Shown: piece by piece, positions 50,431-57,329 of the stretch
Numbering within the stretch: the stretch's first letter is position 1
Layout of the letters: the number at the start of each line of letters is the position of its first letter
DNA from: an uncultured Collinsella sp.
Lineage (GTDB): Bacteria; Actinomycetota; Coriobacteriia; Coriobacteriales; Coriobacteriaceae
Assembly (NCBI GenBank): GCA_934654775.1
Contig: CAKUGR010000001.1
Location: forward strand, 248,001-312,000
DNA length: 64,000 nucleotides
Direction of reading: 5' to 3'
Notes under the pieces: generated by a model
What the model saw: the letters and a program-made list of their open reading frames with translations, nothing else
Told to the model about the DNA's origin: nothing
Databases searched by the model: none
Position numbers and translations under genes: made by a program

Positions 50431-51540
50431 TTAGACCGGCTTAAGCCCAAAACACGCCCGCAGCGTGTTAAGCAACGCCTCTTGCTTCTTCCTGCGGGCA
50501 TCGACACGATTCCGGTACCGCTTTCGCATACGCTGGTGCATGCGCCATGCGAGCGCTTCCATCGCTTCCATGTCGCAGAGCATTTCGTTGTTGACCGTCG
50601 CGACCTCGATTCCCATAGTAATCAAGCCCGTGTTGCGTTTTTCATCATGGATACGTCCCCTCCGAGAGGAATGGCCCAGCTCACCGTTGTATTCCAGGTC
50701 AAACCGGGCTGCCTCTTGATACGCATCGCAAACTGCATGGGGCATCCCCGAGATTGCCTGCGCACGGTCATCGAACTCGATCTTGTAGTCGGTCTTAAAA
50801 GGTCCGCAGGCAAACCCGCCATAGGAAAACGGAAGCGAAAACAGGGCAAGCATGATGCACTCCATGGGCGAGAGCAGGTTTTCTGACAGGTAGGGACACA
50901 GACGCAGCAGCTGTTTGGCCACATTCCCCTTGCATGCCGCAAGGTAATCTGCCAGGCGATCGGGCGTCAGCGCCGGCTCGACTTCAAAGTAGCCCACGTC
51001 TGCTGGCTGGTCCTTGTCCTTTGCAAGTTTATTCGTAACAGGCGAGGTGTAGGGAGGCAGATACTTCCCGCGGTCGCTCAGTGAAATCTTAGAGCACAGC
51101 TCCTGGGCCAGGGCAAACGCCTGGATGCAGCCGACCTCGCGCGCAACGGCAACACAAAGGGCCTCGGGAGATAGGCTGTACACCCCCGGTTCCACCTCTA
51201 GAATCGAGCCGGCGGGCAACCCGGAACACACGGACCAGCCTACGCCAGGCATGCGGCGGCGCTGCGCCGCAGATCCCACCAGCAAGCACAGATCTTCTTG
51301 CACCTCGCCACTTTTGGCTCCAATTCGCACCAAGTCAGGAAGATAGATATCCTCGGTCGAGGGCGACGACGTGCGCAGCACACGGCGCTCTTCATCGGGA
51401 TTAAGGTCCTTCCAGCTGATATAGCCCATCTGCCGGCGCTCGGCGCGCATCATGCGCAGCGCTGAAGCGCCTGTTAGGATTACGGAAGCCGCTAGCTGTT
51501 CGCCTGTCGGCTCGTTGCGCCGCTCAATCTTCACTGCCAC
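50431..51540 (-). CDS. hypothetical protein with PD-(D/E)XK/DUF559-like C-terminus
   Basis: The start is GTG 51540, 11 bp behind the comF stop, with AGGGGTGG upstream; the open frame continues into comF but that part is out-of-frame comF sequence. The 369-residue product is unrecognised over most of its length. The segment FDLEYNGELGHSS, RRGRIHDEKRN and GIEVATVNNEML (about 280-325) resembles the E/D...H...D..R core of DUF559/Vsr-like endonuclease folds seen in actinobacterial AbiEi-type proteins. The tail is basic (RMRKRYRNRVDARRKKQ). A nuclease role is a guess. Confidence 0.6.
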   Translation of the reverse strand: MAVKIERRNEPTGEQLAASVILTGASALRMMRAERRQMGYISWKDLNPDEERRVLRTSSPSTEDIYLPDLVRIGAKSGEVQEDLCLLVGSAAQRRRMPGVGWSVCSGLPAGSILEVEPGVYSLSPEALCVAVAREVGCIQAFALAQELCSKISLSDRGKYLPPYTSPVTNKLAKDKDQPADVGYFEVEPALTPDRLADYLAACKGNVAKQLLRLCPYLSENLLSPMECIMLALFSLPFSYGGFACGPFKTDYKIEFDDRAQAISGMPHAVCDAYQEAARFDLEYNGELGHSSRRGRIHDEKRNTGLITMGIEVATVNNEMLCDMEAMEALAWRMHQRMRKRYRNRVDARRKKQEALLNTLRACFGLKPV

Positions 51541-51550
51541 AAAACCACCC

Positions 51551-52357
51551 CTACCAAACACGTGCGATAGCAAGGCCATCGACTGCCGCAGCGCCGGCAC
51601 GCTTGAGCTCCGCCGAGGCTGCTGCCATGGTCGCGCCCGTGGTGATAACGTCATCGATAAGCAGTAGGCGGCGGCCGTGCACGTCCTCAACCGTCTCGTA
51701 CATGCCTTGGGCACGCTCGCGACGCTCCTCACGACCGAGTTCGCGCTGGTCGCCATGCCCGTACTTGACGAGGGCATCGAGCAGAGGAACACCCGACAGC
51801 TCGCAAAATGGGCGCGCAATGGCCTCCATATGATCAAAGCCACGCCGCCGAAACGCTGCCGCCGTCGCAGGCACAAACACCACCGCATCCGCACCGGACA
51901 GCACACCTCCTAAGCGATCGGGCGCTACGACCTGGGCATGCAGGGCGGTGTCGTAGAGCAGCTCCGCCAGATACGGCGCCAGGCGTCGCTCGCCCGCATC
52001 CTTGTACGCTTTAATGATGCGCGGCAGCGGATGCGCATAGACGGCGCACGCCAGGCAGCGGTCGAGCGCCTCCGCCATTGCCGAGGACGTGCCCTCGACC
52101 GAACACTCAGTGCACAGCAAATCCCCAAACGGGGCGCCGCATCGGGTACAGCTATGACGTGGGTCGATGAGCGTGAGCGCGGCCAGGCAGTCTTGGCAAA
52201 TAAGCGCACCGGCGCGCTCGCAGCCGGCACATCGTGTTGGCGACAATGCCTCGAGTGCCTCGCGTGCCGCCCGCTCGGCAAACGGCAGCAATTCGTCCGC
52301 AAACGGTAGGGCACCGGCACCCTGCAGACGGCTCAATTTGTTCAGATGGCTCTTCAA
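51551..52357 (-). CDS. comF: ComF family phosphoribosyltransferase-like protein
   Basis: TTG 52357 with GGGAGGG upstream gives 268 residues. The N-terminus has zinc-ribbon Cys pairs (CAGCERAGALICQDC, CTRCGAPFGDLLCTEC), the middle has YKDAGERRLAPYLAELL, and the PRPP-binding loop is LLLIDDVITTGATMA. ComF proteins take part in DNA uptake or in related ssDNA handling. The ribosome site lies within the arm of a 12-bp hairpin. Confidence 0.9.
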   Translation of the reverse strand: MKSHLNKLSRLQGAGALPFADELLPFAERAAREALEALSPTRCAGCERAGALICQDCLAALTLIDPRHSCTRCGAPFGDLLCTECSVEGTSSAMAEALDRCLACAVYAHPLPRIIKAYKDAGERRLAPYLAELLYDTALHAQVVAPDRLGGVLSGADAVVFVPATAAAFRRRGFDHMEAIARPFCELSGVPLLDALVKYGHGDQRELGREERRERAQGMYETVEDVHGRRLLLIDDVITTGATMAAASAELKRAGAAAVDGLAIARVW

Positions 52358-52360
52358 GAC

Positions 52361-52396
52361 ACAACCCTCCCTACGTTCGGTCGCAGGGAGGGTTGT
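52361..52396 (-). terminator. hairpin overlapping the comF ribosome site
   Basis: ACAACCCTCCCT (52361-52372) pairs perfectly with 52385-52396. It lies between ricT and comF. On the minus strand its second arm contains the GGGAGGG that serves comF, so it may act as a terminator or as a translational switch. Confidence 0.65.
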
Positions 52397-52459
52397 TGAT
52401 TCAGCGCTATGGTACCCCGACGCGATTAGGGTAAGGCGGGTTAAATCCGCTCGCGGGCG

Positions 52460-54160
52460 TTATTCGCCGGCGGGCGGTTGTGGTGCGGCCGAAGACGGGG
52501 TCGAGCCCTCGCCACCATTCTGGCGCGGCTTGCGGGAACGGCGACGGCGACGGCGCTTTTGGCCCTGGTCGGCCGAGCCCTCGCCACCGCGATCCTCGCG
52601 CGCCTCGCGCTCGTCGCGAGCGGTGCCACGCGAAGCCTTGGCAGCCGCTCCCCCGCCATCTCCGGGACGCCGGCGTGTGACCTTGACCTCGCCATCCGAG
52701 ACCTGATCGGCCACGGAGGGCACTGAGGGCTTCTGCTGCGCGCCCGAGGAATGGCGACGGCGCGGACGCGGGGCGCGCTCCTCCTCGCCACGTGACTTGC
52801 CGCCCTTGTCGGCAGGCGTATCGGAACCCGAGGGATCCTTGGAAGCGGCACCAGCCTCGCGAACAGCTGCGGCGCGGAAGGCATCCTCGCGCTCCTCGCT
52901 CGACAGGTGACGGCGGCGACGGCGCGTGGGGTTCATGCCACCGCCGCGGTTTTGCTGCTGAGGCTGCTGAGTCTCGCGCTCGCGGGAGGAGTTCTTGCCT
53001 GCAGCTGCAGCCTCGCCGACATCGCCCGAGCCCGCGCGCTTGCGACGACGACGGCCACCGGCGGCCTCCTCGGCCTCAGGCGTTGCGGCATTGCCACGGC
53101 CCTTTCCGCGGCCACGACCCTCGCCCTGCCCCTGACCGGCGCGAGCATCGGATTCAGCATCGCGACGACGGCGCTTGGGCATCGACGTGCCGGCAAGACG
53201 GTCGGCGTTCGACAGGCCATCGCCCACGTCGACGCCGTTCTCGCGGTCGAGCTCCATAAGCGCCAGGCGCATCTCGGGCGACTCGATGCGCTCGAGCACA
53301 TCGCGCGTCACGCAGTCGGGGCGGCAGCTGCAGCCCTGCTCGGCGGCCTTCTTCTTGCAGCCCTCCGAGCACGTCATATCGGCCAAGTTGACCTTAAAGA
53401 CTTTGCCGTTCTCCAGGCGCAACACCAGCTGCTCACGCGGCGTGTCATATTCCTGGATGCGCGCCTTGCCAAGCGGCGTATCGATAAGCGTCTTCTTTTT
53501 GGGCGCGCGGCTCTTAAAGTCCTTGTACGCCTCGAACTCGTAGCGCAGGCAGCACATCAGGCGGCCGCAGACGCCGCTAATCTTGGACGAGTTGAGCGGC
53601 AGGTCCTGCTCTTTTGCCATGCGGATCGAAACCGGCTCAAACTGTCCGCCAAAGCGCGTGCAGCAGAGCTCCTGGCCGCACTGGGCATAGCCGCCCACCA
53701 GGCGGGTCTCGTCACGCACGCCGATCTGGCGCATGTCGACGCGAATGCGCAGCGTCGAGGACAGGTCCTTGACGAGCTGACGGAAATCGACGCGTTCCTC
53801 GGCAGCAAAGTAGAACACAGCCTTCTCGCCGCCAAACAGGTACTCGACGCCGACCGGCTTCATCTCGAGGTCGAGTTCCTTGACCAGACGGCGGAAATCG
53901 ACCATCGCCTCGTCGCCCTGGATGGCCAGGTCGTCGGCAAGCTGCAGGTCGATGTCGCTCGCTACGCGCAACACGGGCTTGAGCGGCTGACCGATTTCGT
54001 CGAGCGGCACCTCGAAGGGATCGGCCGTGACCAGGCCGATCTCGGTTCCGCGCTCGGTAGAGCAAATGGCATAATCGGCCTCGAGGATATCCAGATCCTG
54101 TGGGTCGAACCACAGGTCGCGCGAGGCGTAGGTAAACTTAACGGGTACGACTAACGGCAT
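52460..54160 (-). CDS. ricT: RicT/YaaT-like PSP1-domain protein with long Arg-rich tail
   Basis: The 566-residue protein begins with the PSP1/RicT core (residues ~1-290): FTYASRDLWFDPQDLD, YFAAEERVDFRQLVKDLSS, RQIGVRDETRLVGG, and the Cys pairs CGQELCC and CGRLMCCLRYE that hold an Fe-S cluster in RicT. A further Cys cluster follows (CSEGCKKKAAEQGCSCRPDC). Residues ~325-566 are low-complexity, rich in Arg/Gly/Ala/Glu with RRRRR runs, far beyond the family's ~275 residues. RicT guides RNase Y. The gene overlaps holB by 10 bp, as in Bacillus where yaaT adjoins holB and tmk. Confidence 0.9.
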   Translation of the reverse strand: MPLVVPVKFTYASRDLWFDPQDLDILEADYAICSTERGTEIGLVTADPFEVPLDEIGQPLKPVLRVASDIDLQLADDLAIQGDEAMVDFRRLVKELDLEMKPVGVEYLFGGEKAVFYFAAEERVDFRQLVKDLSSTLRIRVDMRQIGVRDETRLVGGYAQCGQELCCTRFGGQFEPVSIRMAKEQDLPLNSSKISGVCGRLMCCLRYEFEAYKDFKSRAPKKKTLIDTPLGKARIQEYDTPREQLVLRLENGKVFKVNLADMTCSEGCKKKAAEQGCSCRPDCVTRDVLERIESPEMRLALMELDRENGVDVGDGLSNADRLAGTSMPKRRRRDAESDARAGQGQGEGRGRGKGRGNAATPEAEEAAGGRRRRKRAGSGDVGEAAAAGKNSSRERETQQPQQQNRGGGMNPTRRRRRHLSSEEREDAFRAAAVREAGAASKDPSGSDTPADKGGKSRGEEERAPRPRRRHSSGAQQKPSVPSVADQVSDGEVKVTRRRPGDGGGAAAKASRGTARDEREAREDRGGEGSADQGQKRRRRRRSRKPRQNGGEGSTPSSAAPQPPAGE

Positions 54161-55278
54161 TTCAGTGCCTTCCTGATATCGAACAGCATGACCTCGATGG
54201 CCAGCTGGGGAGTAACGTTTCTGGCGATGTTGCGCTCAGCGGTGGTAACCGCCTCGAGCGCCCGGGTGGCACCCGCAACATTGGTCGCGGCGGCAAGCCG
54301 CCCGATCGTGTCGCGCACGTCCTCGTTCACAACGTCTGCCGCCTCATCCTGAAGCGTCAGCAGCACGTCGCGCATGAGCGTCCGCGCGCTCGCCAGCGCT
54401 TCCATGATACCCGAACGCTCGCGCGCGTTGAGTTCGCGCTTGTTGCGGTCCTCAAGCTGCTTCAATGCTCCACGCGAAAGGTAGTCGGCATTTTGCTCGA
54501 GTACCTTTTCCTGCGTGGACTTGACCTCGGCGAGCGGCGCCTTGACGGCGATGATGAGCGACTTAGCGCGGCTGAGCACATCGGCCTCGTCGGCAGCGAT
54601 GAGCGAATCGATGGCGCGGACCATCTGGCGGCGGGCGTCCTGACGCTCGGCGCTCTTGAGGAACTCGATACCACGCGTAGGGCTTCCCGCCACAGCGACG
54701 GCCATGCGGCAGCGCGCGGGGTCCTGACCGGTGGCGCGGCTCACGGCCTGCGCGGCGACGGCGGGCGATACCAGCCGAAACGGCACGCACTGGCAGCGGC
54801 TCACAATGGTGGGCAGCATTACGTCGGCCGAGGTGCCCAGCAGGATGAACATGACGCCCTCGGGCGGTTCCTCAAGCGTTTTGAGCAGCGCATTGGCGGT
54901 GTTGGCGCGCAGCTGCTCGGCGCGGTCGATGATGTAGACCTTGGCCTTGGCGCGGATGGGTGCGAGGGGCACGTCGTCGAGGAGCTCGCGGGTCTGGGCG
55001 ATGAGGTAGCCTGTGGCGCTCTCGGGCGTGTAATAGTGCACGTCGGGGTGCGTATGGCGCGCGACGCGCACACAGCTGTCGCACGATCCGCAGCCGTCCC
55101 GCTCGCACAGGAATGCCTGGGCAAGCGCCCATGCGGCGTCGAGCTTACCGGCGCCGGGTGCACCCAAGAATAGGTAGGCGTGCGATGCGCGGCCGCTGGC
55201 GATAGCGTTGGTCAAAAAGTCGCGCACGCGCTCTTGGGTGTCGAGCTTGGCGAGCAGGCTTGCCTGAGCGGGGGCCAT
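54151..55278 (-). CDS. holB: DNA polymerase III subunit delta'
   Basis: ATG 55278 with AGGAGG upstream gives 375 residues. The clamp-loader AAA+ fold has ASHAYLFLGAPGAGK with Leu in place of the usual Thr/Ser of the P-loop (delta' does not hydrolyse ATP), zinc Cys residues in CERDGCGSCDSC, YIIDRAEQLRANTANALLKTLEEPP and PTIVSRCQ. It starts 1 bp after the tmk stop. Confidence 0.93.
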   Translation of the reverse strand: MAPAQASLLAKLDTQERVRDFLTNAIASGRASHAYLFLGAPGAGKLDAAWALAQAFLCERDGCGSCDSCVRVARHTHPDVHYYTPESATGYLIAQTRELLDDVPLAPIRAKAKVYIIDRAEQLRANTANALLKTLEEPPEGVMFILLGTSADVMLPTIVSRCQCVPFRLVSPAVAAQAVSRATGQDPARCRMAVAVAGSPTRGIEFLKSAERQDARRQMVRAIDSLIAADEADVLSRAKSLIIAVKAPLAEVKSTQEKVLEQNADYLSRGALKQLEDRNKRELNARERSGIMEALASARTLMRDVLLTLQDEAADVVNEDVRDTIGRLAAATNVAGATRALEAVTTAERNIARNVTPQLAIEVMLFDIRKALKCR

Positions 55279-55279
55279 G

Positions 55280-55963
55280 TTACTCAGCCTCCTGGGCAAG
55301 CGCGGCGGCGACAGCATCTTGGGGAATGTCGAGGCCGTACGCGCGAACCTGCTCGACCGTCTGCGCGAAGACATCTGCGATTGGCGCGGTGGCATCGATG
55401 AGCTTCACACGGTCCGGCTCCTCGGCAGCAATAGCGCAAAAGCCCTGGTAGACGCGCTCTTGGAATGCCATGCCCTTGGCCTCCATGCGATCGGCCGCAC
55501 CGCGGGCCGCCATGCGCAGCGCCGCCTGCTCGGGCGTGATGTGATAGACGAGCGTGAGCGCCGGATGCGTACCGGCGACAGCCAGGTTGTTGGCATCGCG
55601 CACCATCTGACGGTCGAGGCCATCGGCAAACGCCTGATAGCAGGTCGTGGAATCGTAGAAACGGTCGCACAGGACCACCTTGCCGGCAGCGAGGGCGGGG
55701 GCTATGACCTCGTGTACCAGCTGGGCGCGCGCGGCCTCGTAGAGCAGCAGTTCGCAGGTGTCGCCCATCGCCGTATTGGCGGGGTCGAGCAGCAGGGCGC
55801 GGATCTTTTCGCTGATGGCGGTGCCGCCCGGCTCGCGCAGAGTTACGACCTGATAGCCAGCGAGGTCGAGCGCGCGGGCCAGCAGGCGCGCCTGCGTGGA
55901 CTTGCCGGCGCCGTCGACGCCCTCGAGCGTGATAAAGCTATGTTGAGCGGGCTCAAAAGCCAT
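55280..55963 (-). CDS. tmk: thymidylate kinase
   Basis: The 227-residue kinase has the P-loop FITLEGVDGAGKSTQ, the LREPGGT motif that binds dTMP, the DRFYDST motif and the lid segment. It makes dTDP from dTMP. First gene of tmk-holB-ricT-comF. Confidence 0.95.
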   Translation of the reverse strand: MAFEPAQHSFITLEGVDGAGKSTQARLLARALDLAGYQVVTLREPGGTAISEKIRALLLDPANTAMGDTCELLLYEAARAQLVHEVIAPALAAGKVVLCDRFYDSTTCYQAFADGLDRQMVRDANNLAVAGTHPALTLVYHITPEQAALRMAARGAADRMEAKGMAFQERVYQGFCAIAAEEPDRVKLIDATAPIADVFAQTVEQVRAYGLDIPQDAVAAALAQEAE

Positions 55964-56053
55964 GGGCGCAGCCCCTTCCTACAAGGCGCGAAAGTGCGAG
56001 GTATAGCAACCAAGTCATGATACCCCAGGGGCAGGCGCACCCCAAACCCGACC

Positions 56054-56141
56054 TAGTCGTTGGGGACGTTCTTGAATGACTAGTCGTTTAAGAACGTCCC
56101 CAATGACTACCCGGCCGAAAAGGAACGTCCCTAACTGCCGG
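56054..56141. repeat. hairpin repeat upstream of the zinc-ribbon gene
   Basis: TAGTCGTTGGGGACGTTCTT (56054-56073) pairs with 56090-56109 (one mismatch). Directly after it comes a 25-bp sequence at 56117-56141 containing AAGGAACGTCCCTAACTG that is repeated exactly at 57237-57261, on the other side of the next gene. Confidence 0.75.
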
Positions 56142-56201
56142 CTTTTTGGGGCGCTGGGTATAATCGTCGTATTGCATTGAAATGTGGCGAAAGGAGCGGC
56201 A

Positions 56202-57185
56202 ATGTCTCGGTATTGCGCCTCGTGCGGCAAGCTTCTTGCAGATGATGCCAAGTTCTGCACCTCGTGCGGTGCACCCGTTGAGCAAGCAGCCGCGAGCGAT
56301 AGCCAGCCCGCTTTTGAGCAGACCGGCGCCCTCGATACGTCGCAAACCAAATCAAACGATCCTCTCGCCTATCGCCCCGACCCCGCCGCCGGCCCCGCGG
56401 CGGTCGAAACGACGCAGCGCATCCCTGTCGCGGGCGGCTCGCCCCAGCAGCAGCCGGCTTCCGCGTATACGCCCGCCTCGCTACAGGCCCCCGCTCCCAA
56501 AAAGAGCGGCACCGGGCCGCTCATCGCCGTTATCGTTGTGCTGGTGGCGATCATCATCGCCCTGGTCATCTTCTTTGTGATCAGACCGTTCGACAACGCC
56601 GCCACGCAGACGACTGCCGAGGTAACCAAGCTGCACCACGATGACGATGCCGATGACCTAAAGCCCTTCGGCGATCCCAACAGCCTGTACGACGATGATG
56701 ACGATGACGACGAGGATGGCGGCGAAACAACGCTTTCCGAGCAGAACCTCTACCGTCGATTGAGCGAATACTACGACCTGCTCGAAGACCTCGACAGCCA
56801 GGTTCGCGCCTGCGCGCAGGCCTTTAACGGCAGCTATCTGGAAGAAGATCGCACCACCCGTCAAAATCTCGCCGACGTCGCCGAGCGCACGGAGGACACC
56901 ATCGAGCAGTATTACGATATCGTCGAGGACCTGGACGTCCCCACGAACTCCAAGAATTACAGCTCCTGGAAGGACATCATCGCCCTGTACGACGACCTAG
57001 ACCACCGCATTGACGCAATCTGCGATGCCTGGGAAATCAGCCTGAAGTACTCCAAGCCCGAGGACCACAAGGAAGAGATCGTGGCGCCGTTGGCGCGCGA
57101 CAACGAACCGGGAACCAGCAGCAGCAAGTACCGCCTGGACTTTGAGGACCGCTACCCCGGTGCCAAGCCCGTCGAGGTGAACTAG
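56202..57185 (+). CDS. zinc-ribbon membrane protein of unknown function
   Basis: ATG 56202 with AAGGAG five bases upstream gives 327 residues. A zinc ribbon (Cys5, Cys8, Cys19, Cys22: YCASCGKLLADDAKFCTSCG) is followed by a Pro/Ala/Gln-rich linker, a membrane helix (about 104-127, LIAVIVVLVAIIIALVIFFVI), a run of seven Asp residues, and a helical, acidic external domain (LYRRLSEYYDLLEDLDSQV ...). Such zinc-ribbon membrane proteins are common in Coriobacteriia and Firmicutes but lack a known role. A TATAAT box lies at 56159-56164. It is flanked by copies of the same repeat. Confidence 0.7.
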   Translation: MSRYCASCGKLLADDAKFCTSCGAPVEQAAASDSQPAFEQTGALDTSQTKSNDPLAYRPDPAAGPAAVETTQRIPVAGGSPQQQPASAYTPASLQAPAPKKSGTGPLIAVIVVLVAIIIALVIFFVIRPFDNAATQTTAEVTKLHHDDDADDLKPFGDPNSLYDDDDDDDEDGGETTLSEQNLYRRLSEYYDLLEDLDSQVRACAQAFNGSYLEEDRTTRQNLADVAERTEDTIEQYYDIVEDLDVPTNSKNYSSWKDIIALYDDLDHRIDAICDAWEISLKYSKPEDHKEEIVAPLARDNEPGTSSSKYRLDFEDRYPGAKPVEVN

Positions 57186-57203
57186 TCACTGGGCGCCCCA
57201 AAG

Positions 57204-57261
57204 CCGGCAGTTAGGGACGTTCCTAAACTGCCGGCAGAAAAGGAACGTCCCTAACTGCCGG
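57204..57261. repeat. 21-bp perfect inverted repeat behind the zinc-ribbon gene
   Basis: CCGGCAGTTAGGGACGTTCC(T) at 57204-57224 and its exact complement at 57241-57261, with a 16-nt loop. The right arm, with flank, is the 25-mer also found at 56117-56141. Confidence 0.8.
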
Positions 57262-57268
57262 ATAAAAG

Positions 57269-57302
57269 ACGAGCGAGGATTTTGAGGTCCTCGCTCGTTT
57301 TT
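57269..57302 (+). terminator. terminator between the zinc-ribbon gene and topB
   Basis: ACGAGCGAGGA (57269-57279) pairs perfectly with 57288-57298, followed by TTTTT. The genes converge here. Confidence 0.85.
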
Positions 57303-57329
57303 GTTTTGGGTGATGTTTCGACCGTACGG

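Noticed and set aside
51541..51906. An N-terminal extension of the 50431 gene into comF
   Set aside because: It is comF sequence read out of frame, rich in Cys/Arg/Ser; GTG 51540 with AGGGGTGG is a natural start.
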